Shown: positions 1 through 9,108, numbered from the stretch's first letter. The stretch: 64,000 nt of DNA from Phocaeicola vulgatus ATCC 8482 (GCF_000012825.1 NC_009614.1:4526001-4590000), one strand, 5' to 3'. Made by a program: numbers and translations. The notes: generated from the sequence alone by a model not told the origin.

Positions 1-113
1 TCATATTGGCTTTTTCATTGCCTTTTCTGTCTTTCATTTTTTCAAGCCATCTTCCTAAAACGCCTATCTGCCAATAACTTTGCTACATTTTTCTGTTTAT
101 CACTTTTTATTCG

Positions 114-121
114 TACTTTTG
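114..121 (+). promoter_or_regulatory. Probable -7 element for the abiF-like gene
   Basis: TACTTTTG fits the Bacteroidota -7 consensus TAnnTTTG and lies 145 nt upstream of the abiF-like start codon. A weak -33 match (TTCTG, 91-95) sits 18 nt upstream. If this is the real promoter, the abiF leader crosses the whole of the minus-strand small RNA at 149-230, so the two transcripts would be fully complementary there. Confidence 0.45.
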
Positions 122-148
122 TATTATAAAACAAAAGGATGGCCACAA

Positions 149-230
149 ACGAAAAAACCCGTTCTTGATGAACGGGTATATCCTTAACTTGGTTACGTGT
201 TTTGACAACAGAGGCTTTACCAAGCATTAC
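149..230 (-). ncRNA. Small structured RNA divergent from the abiF-like gene
   Basis: A strong minus-strand promoter lies just upstream and a rho-independent terminator ends the unit, giving an RNA of about 80 nt. CUUGGU (224-219) can pair with ACCAAG (193-188) to close a 25-nt loop. The terminator stem follows (177-170 with 164-157) and then a U tract at 157-152. AbiF-family genes are known to be accompanied by a structured RNA (the Rfam abiF motif, as I recall it), and recent work treats AbiF plus RNA as a toxin-antitoxin relative of Cas13. I infer that this is the RNA partner, but I could not compare it with the Rfam model. A 61-codon reading frame that overlaps it has no family resemblance, and its codons run through the terminator. 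Confidence 0.6.
152..177 (-). terminator. Rho-independent terminator of the small RNA
   Basis: The perfect 8-bp stem ACCCGUUC/GAACGGGU has a 5-nt loop and a run of six U on the minus strand. It terminates the short minus-strand transcript that starts near 229. It has no T run on the plus strand, so it should not stop abiF transcription. Confidence 0.8.
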
Positions 231-234
231 GATA

Positions 235-265
235 CAAAGGTACGACTTTTATTTGAATATGCAAA
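235..265 (-). promoter_or_regulatory. Bacteroidota sigma promoter for antisense small RNA
   Basis: On the minus strand TTTG (265-262) is followed after exactly 19 nt by TACCTTTG (242-235), a textbook -33/-7 pair for this phylum. Transcription should start near 228-230 and run away from the abiF-like gene. The -33 element ends one base before the abiF start codon at 266, so this promoter and the start of abiF are tightly packed. Confidence 0.75.
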
Positions 266-982
266 ATGAAATATAAAAAAGTAGTCAGATTATATTCCAA
301 TTCGAGGGTCGCCAAATATTACAGGGCGACCAACCGCAACAAAAACAAGGCAGTCATGCTCTATTTTGCCAACATGAAAATAGCACAAGCGTTTCATCCG
401 TTACTGTCTTCATTTGAAGTTATATTACGTAACCAACTGCATTATGCGCTGGCACACCATTTTTCCGATGGTAACTGGATTATCAACCAGAAAACCGGAT
501 TCATGATTGCTCCTTCTCTGACATATACGAACAAGCGGACAAAGAAAAAAGTTACCAATGACTATATATTGAAAGAGGTTCTGAAAGCAGAAAAGAAAAT
601 TGCCGATCGGGGTGTCAGGGTTACGACTGGGAGAGTAATAGCTGAACAGACCCTGGGCTTCTGGAATAGCTTTTATGAAACACACCACTATGCGCTTTTG
701 GCTGGTGTACCCTGCCGGATTTTCAAGAAACTGCCTCCCGGATTCGGACGTAAGGAGATTAACGATATTATAGTACAAGTTCGTGAACTGCGTAACCGCA
801 TCAATCATAATGAGCCGATATGTTTTGTAAACAGAAAATGTGATTTTTCTTATGTGAAGGGTATGTATACGATAATCAGTGATTTTCTTACATGGATAGA
901 CCCTGAGATTATGCCTTCACTAAAAGAGGTAGATAAGGTATGCAAAATCATAGAAAAAGAAGAAAATAAACAAAAACAATGA
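266..982 (+). CDS. Abi_2 / AbiF-like abortive infection protein (HEPN)
   Basis: This 238-residue protein is predicted to be an RNA-cleaving abortive-infection toxin of the Abi_2 (AbiD/AbiF) family. Two HEPN-type features are visible. One is an early helix with LRNQLHYALAHHF (residues 54-66). The other is LRNRINHNE (175-183), which gives the R-x4-H catalytic motif R176/H181. Members of this family are thought to be kept silent by an adjacent RNA and released by phage infection; here the candidate RNA is encoded on the opposite strand immediately upstream (149-230). No Shine-Dalgarno is obvious before the ATG. The gene is followed by a decayed IS256 element 50 nt downstream. The family call is firm; the RNA dependence is inferred from relatives. 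Confidence 0.8.
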   Translation: MKYKKVVRLYSNSRVAKYYRATNRNKNKAVMLYFANMKIAQAFHPLLSSFEVILRNQLHYALAHHFSDGNWIINQKTGFMIAPSLTYTNKRTKKKVTNDYILKEVLKAEKKIADRGVRVTTGRVIAEQTLGFWNSFYETHHYALLAGVPCRIFKKLPPGFGRKEINDIIVQVRELRNRINHNEPICFVNRKCDFSYVKGMYTIISDFLTWIDPEIMPSLKEVDKVCKIIEKEENKQKQ

Positions 983-1032
983 CTATGTAAAAGAACCATT
1001 TCTAAGGGATGTTGGCTAAAAAAGGCACTATA

Positions 1033-2380
1033 AAATATTTTGTGTAAATGGAAAATAGGGGGTTCAAAATAGCGTTCCGTATTTTTTATTTTATACATTT
1101 ACCAAATAAAGAAGATTATGAAAGAAAAGAATCAAGCAGTACCTGACGAAGTGTTAAGTAAGGAGTTTATCAGCCAGTTCAAGACAGAAGCCGATGTAAG
1201 CAAATTCCTCAAGCAATTGCATGCCCAGGTATTGGAGAAAATGCTTGAAGGTAAAATGGATGACCATTTAGGGTATGAGAAAAATTCCATGGCAGGAAAC
1301 AACACCGGCAACTCTCGGAATGGCAGTTATCCGAAAAAGATTCATACAGGACATGGAGAATCTGTCATCTCCATTCCGCGTGACCGCAACGGTCAGTTTG
1401 AACCGATAGCAGTCCCCAAGCATGAAAGCCGGGGCTTTCTATAGAGAACTTGTTATCTCCCTATATGCCAAAGGGATAAGTATTTCCGACATAGAGGAAG
1501 AGATGCGTGAGATTTATGAAATATAGTTCTCCACATCTGCCATTTCCATCATTACAAACGAGGTAAACCAAGCTGCCCAGAAGTGGCAGAACCGACCTTT
1601 GAATACGGTTTATATGATAGTCCGGATGGACGGTATTGTCGTCAAGGTACGGGATAACGGCAGGATTATAAACAAGACCGTCTATCTTTGTGTCGGTCTG
1701 AAACAGAACGGCCTGAAAGAAGTCCTTGGCATGTGGGTCGGCAAATCGGAAAGTTCCTCTTTCCGGATCGGCGTTCTGACCGACTTAAAGGCTCGTGGAG
1801 TGCAGGATATACTGATTACCTATGCCGATAATCTGAATGGATTTACGGATACCATCCGTACCGTATTCCCTAGTTATTCACTCAAATCTGTGTGGTACAT
1901 CAGATCAGAAACTCTTGTAAATATGTCGTTTATAAGGACAAGAAAGAGTTTACGGCAGATATGAAGAATATCTATAATGCGCCCAACAAAGAGGTTGCTG
2001 CTGCAGAACTTGACAACCTGGAAAAGAAATGGGGAGGAAAGTATCCTTATGCCATACTTTCATGGAGGAACAAATGGGATGACCTGACGGTTTTCTTCCA
2101 GTTCCCGCTGGAAATCAGAAAGATAATCTATACCACAAATCTCATTGAGAACCTGAATGGGAAAATCAGAAAGTACACAAAATCAAAGCTTTCATTCCCT
2201 TCAGATGATGCTGTAAAGAAAATGGTATACCTATCGCTTATGGAGATTGAGAAGAAATGGACACAGCCTATTCATAACTGGGGATTGATTATGAATCAAT
2301 TTATGCTTATGTTTGAAAACAGAATCCAGATATAAAATCAACTTACAGCTGAATCCTGTTTCCATTTACACAGAATTTTG
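1033..2380 (+). mobile_element. Decayed IS256-family insertion sequence
   Basis: The imperfect terminal inverted repeats share TGTGTAAATGGAAA (left copy 1041-1054; right copy 2359-2372 in reverse complement). Between them lies one IS256-like transposase broken in several places. The length of about 1.35 kb fits the family. The right end stops about 38 bp from the 3' end of the TIR-STAND gene. I could not identify a target duplication with confidence. Confidence 0.75.
1118..2335 (+). pseudogene. IS256-family transposase, multiply broken
   Basis: Three fragments in different frames together make one mutator-type transposase. The N-terminal part (1118-1444) ends in a frameshift near 1435. An in-frame TAG follows at about 1524, after the residues MREIYEI. 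The central part (1599-1964) carries VRMDGIVVKVRDNGRI, with the first catalytic aspartate, and ITYADNLNGF, with the second. A further frameshift near 1895-1960 leads into the C-terminal part (1892-2335), which has the NLIENLNGKIRK region containing the expected glutamate. Recoding would have to happen at three sites, so the element should not be able to transpose on its own. Confidence 0.85.
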
Positions 2381-2417
2381 GACTGTGTTTCCAGATTCTA
2401 TATCAACAAGCACATTA

Positions 2418-5400
2418 TTATCCAGATATATCTTCATGTTCTATCCCCCTTCTTTTATATATCTCGTCTATGATCTTCTTAAATCGCGACGAACTTAACG
2501 CATCCAAATTGTCAGCATTTGCCCAATCTATATATTCTTTGATAACCTTCAACAGACCATACACTTGCTCTATCTCTTTCAATTTCATTTCTTCAGGCTC
2601 AGCCATGTCGGGATCAAGGTCCCGTAACTTTTCTACTATCTCTGTTTGTTTATCCTTCTTCTCTTTCCAATGCTTAACCAGTTCCACATAGAAATCGTCA
2701 TCTCTTATCGTATCATCAACCACCACAGGCAGCATCCTATCCTTATAATTGACATTTTCCATAATGCCCGATAGTTCATACATACAGTTTTTCGATCTTA
2801 AGTAAGGCCTGCTCAGTACCACTATTACAGTTTTCCCAGCCCTTATGGCATTCATAAACTCCTTGATGTTGACCGTATAAGGACAATCTTTCTTGTCCAA
2901 CTTAAAAGGAATCCCTCTATTCTCCAATACAAATCCAAGATAATCCACTATATGTGCTGAATGACCTTCCCAATTGTAAGATATGTAAATACCTTCATCC
3001 TCTCTCCACGGAATCTCTTCAGCTTTTTCCTCTTCTGTTTTCGTTAAGCGTCCTCCATCTGCTATACGCATAGCTTCATTGATATCGCTAATACCAGAAT
3101 AAGCTGCATAGTACTTATCTTCAAACCCGATAATATAGCGGTTCAGATATTTATACATTTCGCCCCTTTGGGTTAACTGCCGTAAGTATTGCGTCACCTC
3201 CATCAATACATCCTTGCTTTTTATGGCAATCCTTTCCAAAGAATTAAGTATACTATTCAGCATAAAATGACCATCAATCTTATGCTCATAGCAGTAGCGG
3301 ATAAAATAGCATAGCGATGAAATGGCGTTTGGATTGTCATAGTTAAAGTGGTAGTCATCCCTATATTTTATCATTTCTGGGCGCGTCACAAGATAGTCCA
3401 GCGCATCCATGCTGCCAATACTTATCAACAGACGTACCGCATGTTCTAAATCATATCCGTTAAAACTCTTGTATTCTCCTTCCAGCCTTTCTCTCACCCA
3501 AACCGATTCCTGCGTATTCCTTATAAGTGTTGAATAACAGAATAGTCTGTCAGACACTTTCAAGCCCGATGCAGCTTTCTTTATCTCTTCTATTTTCATT
3601 CCTTTCTTAACAAGAGTCTCCATTACGTTTGCAGACAATGAATAACCAGACAATGCGAAGCAAAGCACAAGACTATACCCCTCCTCTATTTGGTTTTCTA
3701 TGATATAGTTCGAGAATGAATACAACAAAGGGTATTCTGCATTGTCAATATTTGCCCGTAGTTTTTCTATCACCTTAGGAGCTAGGGTTACAGAATCTAC
3801 TCTCTCTGTTATATATTCAAACAAGGAATACTCACGGCTATAATATTCATCAAAATCCTTTCTGGAAATTGTATAACTGCCAAAACAAAGCAGTGAGAGC
3901 AGTTTCTCAGAAGGAATCTCAAACTCACCCTTCAGCATTAGTCCCAAGGCTTCTCGCCAGAAGAATATGGGCTCTCCATCGCTCAGTTTCAAGACAGATG
4001 CTTTAGCCCATTTTACAACCCGAATCTTGATTTCCTCTGTTACAGACACATCCATATCAGACCTATCCATCATTCCCGACACTTCCTTCATGAAGAAAGA
4101 TTCATAAATATCCATGTTCTTAACACCTTTGACAATCTCTCCAATATTGTAATAATTATTGTCATCAACGAAAAGCAACAAAAAACTGAAAGCATACTGA
4201 TTGTATCCTTCGTCTTGATCGCGCAGTTTCTTATAGAACTCTTTTCTGGAACTATGATTGTCCAATCCTGTCACCATTTCTAGCACAATCTGCTTAAATA
4301 CAGGATACTCTGTAAAATCCATAAATGCTTGTTGCCGTCTCTCCCGCCCTTTGGTTATTATTTCAGGCTGTGGAAACTTCTCCTTGTAAAGTATTTCTGC
4401 ACATTCCGCCACTTCGGCATAGGGTATTTCCTGATACCAACTGGCCTTGGCCCAGTCTGTACTGTTGTCTACTGCAAACTTCTTAAAATCATCCTTTACA
4501 TCTTCTGCCGTCATCCATAAAGCAGCCATAATATAGGCTTGTCTGATATCTTCCCACTTCGAGGATTCTTCTTTTGGAGCAAACAGTTCTGCCTGTCTCT
4601 CATAAAAGGTCTTTCTTCCTTTTTCTCGTAAACTGGCGGTCAAATAACAATCCCTAATAACCATCAACAATTCTTGTGTCTGTCTATTATTATCAAAATG
4701 ACGGTGATATTCTTTAAAGGCCTTTTTATAATAAGCCTCTATAATCCCTATCAGTTCTGTATGTCCTTGTTTGATGAATTCACTTGCCCTTCCAAACACT
4801 CCTTTTATCATGTTGGAATATTCTTCCTGCTCATCATGATATTCATATTGGGAATGATAGAACGTGTGAGTAAGGATTTTTTCTACACTCTGAAGAGAAC
4901 GAACTTTGGCAAGGGTTGTATAGATGGGCGTTCGAGTTACCATATGTGTAGTATGTCCCTTGTGTTGATTATGAACATACCCTTCTTTATCGAGTATATA
5001 GTCTATATATCCATCGGCCTTGTCCGCCTCCCCTATCAGCCTTATCATCGATTTGATGGCATCATAGTGGTTTGAGTCCTTTACAATGGCAAACAAGCGT
5101 TCTAAATAGGTCTGCTGAGTAAAAAAGGGATTATCGAAATACAAGAATGACAAATCGTGGTATTTATCTTCTTTCTCTAGTGATTCAGCTGTCTTTTTCT
5201 CCAACACGCTGAAAAGTTTTTCAGTCAAATCAGCGCTATCAGACTTCAAACTATCCCATTTCAGGAAATAGCACAGGCACATCAAGTCTGAATAATAAGT
5301 CGTTCCTGTTTCTGTATCACTTAATTCATCCACAACGAACCCCACTGTATCTGTCGAATATGCAAATCGCCACAAATCCTCATAATCGTGCGTCATAATG

Positions 5401-7055
5401 TTCGACATTCTAATGCCTAGCGATTTATACTCCAATAAAAGCCCTTTGAACACTTCGTTTCGAGTTTCATAGTCTAGCATATCTCGGTCAATGTAGATGA
5501 TTAAATCCAGACTGGCTTTCTTCAACCATTTTAATATGGCAGACACTTCTTCTTTCTTATCTTTCCCATACATTGACAGCCACAGCATAATGATGTTATA
5601 CCATTCTGGCTTGATACGTCCATTGGGATGTGTGGCTAGTTGCTTAGCTCTTTCTATACCATATCTGTTCAAATAATTGGCAACAAGCCATTCGCGGAAT
5701 GCGTTGTGTGCAAATGAATACTGACCTCCCTCATCGCGAATAAGATCATATCGCAAACATTCTTCCACATTGTTATCATCGTTTTGCAAGCATATACGCA
5801 GTTCCTCCTTGTTCAGACTTTGGGCATTCATCAGTGATAGCCCAAGGGCTACTCTTTCCAGTAGCCGAACAGACTCTTCAAAACTATGTTGTGCAGATAG
5901 TGATACGTTCTTTTCTTTTACCTCTTTATCGTAACTGCTTTTTATAAATAGTTTGTATATATCCGCCTTGGTCTTAGGAAGTTGTTTCCCCTTTCCTTTA
6001 TATGCATCAATCAATACACTCAAGAAGAAAGGATTCTTGATGAAGTCTTCCAACTGATTGGCAAAGACGCTTCTCATAAACCTATCACTATTAACCTCAC
6101 GTTTGGCAGCATAGTCTCTGGCATCGTCTATACTTAACTCTTCCAGAAACAATTCTGTAAATAACTCCAATTGGCGTTCCCTGCGGAAGTTACTACGGCA
6201 CGAGAGCACCATTTTCATTTCTGGGTGTTCGTAAGCATAACCTCCTATTTCCTCCAGCAAGTCTTCATATTTCTGGCCGTTTACCTCATCCAGCGCATCA
6301 ATTACGAGAACTACCTCCCTGCCATCTACGTATTGTGATTCCGGCAAATCGTCTCTCTTAAGTTTCGTATTGGTTCTAACCTCAAAGCTCACGGGAAGGT
6401 AAAGACCACTTTGCTGCAATTCCCAGCATAGTTGTTTCAGTTCTGTTGTCTTACCTGTCTGAGCACTGCTATACAGAACAATCTTATTGGTAGAAGTCTC
6501 CTCTACTCCCGTAACATAGTCAGCCAATGTATGACGTTCTTTTTTCCCAAGCACGTAATATATGAAGTTGTTCTCCGATTGGTCAGACGTGCAGAAACGG
6601 CGAATATAGCCATCTACCGCTTTGTGTTTTGTCAGTCCTCTACGTATCCGTTGCCCATTCCTAGTTTCTTGATTTGTCAGGGACGCAGTCAATTTGTCTA
6701 ATTTTTCATCTTTCAAAATAATTCCTTGTGTGGTAATATAATAGGATACTTCTTCATCCTTACTTAATTCCTCAATCCATAAATTAGCAAGACTACTCAG
6801 AATCACGCCCTCCTTTTCCCACTTTTCTGTCAAGTAAAGTTTCTTTACTTGTTTAAGGTCATTAAAGTGTTTTTGGGCAATGCGCTGCCTGACGGCATCG
6901 TTTGCACACCATCGTCCCAATGCTGTCTGATAGCATTGTTCAATCCTTTCATCCAACGTTGTTTTATCCTTCGTTGAAATGAATTCTCTCAAAGAAGGTA
7001 ACGATCCTGCCAAATAAGAGGCTATGAAGCCCCATAATATAGAACTAATGTCCAT
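2418..7055 (-). CDS. Large STAND/NACHT-like NTPase with C-terminal TIR domain
   Basis: A predicted immune sensor-effector of about 1545 residues. From the chosen start, Walker A is SAQTGKTT (about 197-204) and Walker B is VVLVIDALDE (about 248-257), as in NACHT-type STAND ATPases. A long helical region of roughly 900 residues follows, which by analogy should be the sensor. The last 190 residues are a TIR domain: GIYISYNWEG opens it, and SKNCMYEL carries the expected NAD-cleaving glutamate. The likely action is NAD depletion after phage sensing, which is inference from the domain families. I start at 7055 because GAGAAAGGA lies 6-7 nt upstream; an in-frame ATG at 7121 lies inside the 5S-like RNA and should be ignored. 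The gene follows its own leader and is separated from the Wadjet operon by a hairpin. Confidence 0.85.
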   Translation of the reverse strand: MDISSILWGFIASYLAGSLPSLREFISTKDKTTLDERIEQCYQTALGRWCANDAVRQRIAQKHFNDLKQVKKLYLTEKWEKEGVILSSLANLWIEELSKDEEVSYYITTQGIILKDEKLDKLTASLTNQETRNGQRIRRGLTKHKAVDGYIRRFCTSDQSENNFIYYVLGKKERHTLADYVTGVEETSTNKIVLYSSAQTGKTTELKQLCWELQQSGLYLPVSFEVRTNTKLKRDDLPESQYVDGREVVLVIDALDEVNGQKYEDLLEEIGGYAYEHPEMKMVLSCRSNFRRERQLELFTELFLEELSIDDARDYAAKREVNSDRFMRSVFANQLEDFIKNPFFLSVLIDAYKGKGKQLPKTKADIYKLFIKSSYDKEVKEKNVSLSAQHSFEESVRLLERVALGLSLMNAQSLNKEELRICLQNDDNNVEECLRYDLIRDEGGQYSFAHNAFREWLVANYLNRYGIERAKQLATHPNGRIKPEWYNIIMLWLSMYGKDKKEEVSAILKWLKKASLDLIIYIDRDMLDYETRNEVFKGLLLEYKSLGIRMSNIMTHDYEDLWRFAYSTDTVGFVVDELSDTETGTTYYSDLMCLCYFLKWDSLKSDSADLTEKLFSVLEKKTAESLEKEDKYHDLSFLYFDNPFFTQQTYLERLFAIVKDSNHYDAIKSMIRLIGEADKADGYIDYILDKEGYVHNQHKGHTTHMVTRTPIYTTLAKVRSLQSVEKILTHTFYHSQYEYHDEQEEYSNMIKGVFGRASEFIKQGHTELIGIIEAYYKKAFKEYHRHFDNNRQTQELLMVIRDCYLTASLREKGRKTFYERQAELFAPKEESSKWEDIRQAYIMAALWMTAEDVKDDFKKFAVDNSTDWAKASWYQEIPYAEVAECAEILYKEKFPQPEIITKGRERRQQAFMDFTEYPVFKQIVLEMVTGLDNHSSRKEFYKKLRDQDEGYNQYAFSFLLLFVDDNNYYNIGEIVKGVKNMDIYESFFMKEVSGMMDRSDMDVSVTEEIKIRVVKWAKASVLKLSDGEPIFFWREALGLMLKGEFEIPSEKLLSLLCFGSYTISRKDFDEYYSREYSLFEYITERVDSVTLAPKVIEKLRANIDNAEYPLLYSFSNYIIENQIEEGYSLVLCFALSGYSLSANVMETLVKKGMKIEEIKKAASGLKVSDRLFCYSTLIRNTQESVWVRERLEGEYKSFNGYDLEHAVRLLISIGSMDALDYLVTRPEMIKYRDDYHFNYDNPNAISSLCYFIRYCYEHKIDGHFMLNSILNSLERIAIKSKDVLMEVTQYLRQLTQRGEMYKYLNRYIIGFEDKYYAAYSGISDINEAMRIADGGRLTKTEEEKAEEIPWREDEGIYISYNWEGHSAHIVDYLGFVLENRGIPFKLDKKDCPYTVNIKEFMNAIRAGKTVIVVLSRPYLRSKNCMYELSGIMENVNYKDRMLPVVVDDTIRDDDFYVELVKHWKEKKDKQTEIVEKLRDLDPDMAEPEEMKLKEIEQVYGLLKVIKEYIDWANADNLDALSSSRFKKIIDEIYKRRGIEHEDISG

Positions 7056-7082
7056 TATTATTCCTTTCTCTAATATAAAAAT

Positions 7083-7190
7083 GGGCGACTTTCTACTCCC
7101 CGCATCGCATTGCAGTACCATCTGCTCTTTCGGGTTTTACTTCTCTGTTCGGAATGGGAAGAGGTAGATCCACCACAGATATAATCGCCC
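7083..7190 (-). ncRNA. 5S rRNA-like RNA in the leader of the TIR-STAND gene
   Basis: Read on the minus strand this 108-nt stretch aligns with bacterial 5S rRNA from end to end. The loop C hallmark CCCAUUCCGAAC and the flanking CUCUU...AGAGAAGU are present (around 7139-7162), as are GAUGGUACUG (7122-7113) and GGGAGUAG (about 7101-7094) of the loop E region. The ends form a closing helix, GGGCGAUU (7190-7183) with AGUCGCCC (7090-7083). CUGCA/UGCGG makes the helix IV hairpin. Helix II is poor: only some positions of UCUGUGGUGG and CCCGAAAGAG pair, and one base of the loop E strand seems to be missing. There is no 23S or tRNA sequence nearby. It ends 27 nt before the start codon of the TIR-STAND gene. 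A 5S mimic, a regulatory leader or a decaying relic are all possible; the intact closing helix favours maintenance. Confidence 0.75.
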
Positions 7191-7341
7191 TCGATTAATC
7201 TTAATAATACCAAGCAGCGAAGAATAGCACTAATGATATGATTGTTGCTATGTTCACCAAGGTAATCAGTAAGTAGATACCGCATACTGACAATACCGCA
7301 ATAATAAAACATAAAAGCAGCAGTATTTCTACTACAATTAT
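7191..7341 (-). promoter_or_regulatory. Presumed promoter region of the 5S-like RNA / TIR-STAND unit
   Basis: This 150-nt gap must hold the promoter if the hairpin at 7342-7382 ends the upstream operon. I see no clean TTTG/TAnnTTTG pair. The best candidate is TTGG (7260-7257) with TATCATTAG about 20 nt downstream, which is weak. Two copies of GCGGTAT occur 10 nt apart (about 7277-7300) and could be a protein site. Nothing else stands out. Confidence 0.3.
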
Positions 7342-7382
7342 AACAATAACGGCAAAATTACTTCATATTTGCCGTTATTGTT
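7342..7382 (-). terminator. Perfect 15-bp hairpin at the end of the Wadjet/DUF4209 operon
   Basis: AACAATAACGGCAAA (7342-7356) and TTTGCCGTTATTGTT (7368-7382) are exact inverted copies with an 11-nt spacer. The hairpin contains the last codons and the stop codon of the DUF4209 gene. There is no strong U tract after it on the minus strand (AUAAUUG), so termination may be partial. It could instead protect the 3' end of the mRNA. Confidence 0.55.
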
Positions 7383-9088
7383 TTACTTTTAGGACTAAAC
7401 ATCGTCAAGCGCAATATGCACAAAAACACAAGCGTTGCCTCTATCATTCCGTAATCTTGCGGTATATAGAACGCATGTGCTACGTAATTGCGAATATTGT
7501 ATCCTTTAGCTGTGAACACATACTCAAAGAATTCAATATCTTCTTTTCTGAATATTTGCAGTAAACATGGTTCTCTCAGTAGATCATCAAGTAATGCCTG
7601 AGAAATACTGTTATCTCGTCCTACTTTTGTAACACAACCTCCATAATCACCAACCATATCACGCAGAATGCCTTCAAAACGTATGGAAAGAATATCCACA
7701 GGCAATCGCCAATCAGTTGGTTTTCCTTGCAAAAAACGATTATACTGTTTAATGAGTGCTTCAACTCCGTAATCAATCTGCGAAAACCATGTGGTCGTAA
7801 CTACTTGACCTGATCTAGTATATTCCAGTTGAATACCAAAACAAGTGTTTTTTAGGAACCATTTCCTCAATTTACTATAGGTTAATTGTTTTATGTTGAC
7901 TGCTGTAAGAATCATATTTATAACAGTATTTCTCACAATATTCATGAGCCATATACCGTATTTCTGACGCAAATCGAAATCCTTACCTGCGTCCTTGCTG
8001 TTTCCGTTGATGTCCATAATCTTATTCTCAAAGCCAAGTTTTTCTACCGTAGATTTGCTTGCAGACATTCGTAGGCGTATTTGTTCGTAAGAGGGAAACA
8101 AAAACCTAACGGGACATGAAAGATTCTCCAATAGCCAACTTAGTTTCCCTTCAAGTAGTTCCTTTTCCAAGTTGCCAAAATACTCAACAATCTTCTTATC
8201 TGTTTTCTTCTCAATTTTGAAATGCAGCATTACCATTTTTTTCTTATTTTCTCGAAATGCCAGTTCTGCCCTGTTCCTTTTTTGGGTCAACCCCGCCTTC
8301 TGATAAAACGCCATAGCTTTTTGGGAATGATCTTCGTTCATCCATGGGATGGCAATATTATTTGGTGCAGTTGCCGGATCAACTAATTGCCCCATTTCCA
8401 TATCTCCCAACGCTTCATAAAAAAAGTTCATGTACGGCTTTGCCTCTCCCTGAATCTTTGATGAATAGAATAAACCTAACTCACAGCAGTTCTCACGCCA
8501 GCTATCTTTGACTAATGACAACAAATCCTTGCACAAACATACGATTTTCTTTGCATCACGACTTGGAAAGAAACCCTTTTCCTTAGCCAACCTTATGCAA
8601 ACCATTTTTGTGCGGTATCCATAGTCTGATTCCAACACGCCCCAAATCAAATCGGTAGCCTCGGGTATCTTATACTTCACTCTTTTTATCAGTGACATCA
8701 GAACCTCTATAGCCTTTTCTGCTACATGCGGATAATCTTCTTTGTCTTTTGGCAATAAAGTGTTAATCACCGCTATCAAAGCATCAATAGATTGCTTAGC
8801 ATAGCGGTTGTCATTCGTTAATAGTGAAATAAAGTAATTGTATCTGTATTTTAATAACTGGTTATTCGTAGCTTTAACACGTTCATCAAAATAAGATACA
8901 ATAAAATTCTTATCAAAATTACAATTCTCATCCTCTATCAGCCGTTCAATTTTCCACCATGTAAGAATCTCAAGACGTGCTTTTGGCTGTTCTACCGGTA
9001 AAAATGCGTCATACGAGAATCTACTGTCAAGATGACTATCATCCTGTTTTGTTTCAAGGAATTCGTACAATTCAGCTAAAGTTGCCAT
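7358..9088 (-). CDS. DUF4209-like protein with HEPN-type R-x4-H motif, in the Wadjet operon
   Basis: A 576-residue protein with a helical N-terminal half and a C-terminal domain that resembles DUF4209. The C-terminal stretch IRNYVAHAF (R533/H538) matches the R-x4-H signature of HEPN ribonucleases, so an RNA-cleaving role is possible. It starts 20 nt after jetD on the same strand and has no promoter of its own in that gap, so it is almost certainly co-transcribed with jetABCD. It is not part of the four-gene Wadjet core as described in the literature. Whether it is an accessory effector or a separate defence gene riding the operon cannot be told from sequence. Confidence 0.65.
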   Translation of the reverse strand: MATLAELYEFLETKQDDSHLDSRFSYDAFLPVEQPKARLEILTWWKIERLIEDENCNFDKNFIVSYFDERVKATNNQLLKYRYNYFISLLTNDNRYAKQSIDALIAVINTLLPKDKEDYPHVAEKAIEVLMSLIKRVKYKIPEATDLIWGVLESDYGYRTKMVCIRLAKEKGFFPSRDAKKIVCLCKDLLSLVKDSWRENCCELGLFYSSKIQGEAKPYMNFFYEALGDMEMGQLVDPATAPNNIAIPWMNEDHSQKAMAFYQKAGLTQKRNRAELAFRENKKKMVMLHFKIEKKTDKKIVEYFGNLEKELLEGKLSWLLENLSCPVRFLFPSYEQIRLRMSASKSTVEKLGFENKIMDINGNSKDAGKDFDLRQKYGIWLMNIVRNTVINMILTAVNIKQLTYSKLRKWFLKNTCFGIQLEYTRSGQVVTTTWFSQIDYGVEALIKQYNRFLQGKPTDWRLPVDILSIRFEGILRDMVGDYGGCVTKVGRDNSISQALLDDLLREPCLLQIFRKEDIEFFEYVFTAKGYNIRNYVAHAFYIPQDYGMIEATLVFLCILRLTMFSPKSKTITANMK

Positions 9089-9108
9089 AATAATTTTACA
9101 TCTATCCG

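Noticed and set aside
1..60. Possible minus-strand gene running off the left edge (IGVLGRWLEKMKDRKGN...)
   Set aside because: Only about 20 codons are visible, with no clear start or family.
42..227. 61-residue frame on the minus strand
   Set aside because: It overlaps the small RNA and its terminator; the terminator stem would be inside the coding part. An RNA gene explains the promoter and terminator better.
1118..2335. IS256 transposase expressed by programmed frameshifting
   Set aside because: Two frameshifts and a stop at unrelated places, without slippery motifs; decay is the simpler reading.
7070..7312. 80-residue minus-strand frame
   Set aside because: It runs through the 5S-like element, which explains the sequence. 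No protein features.
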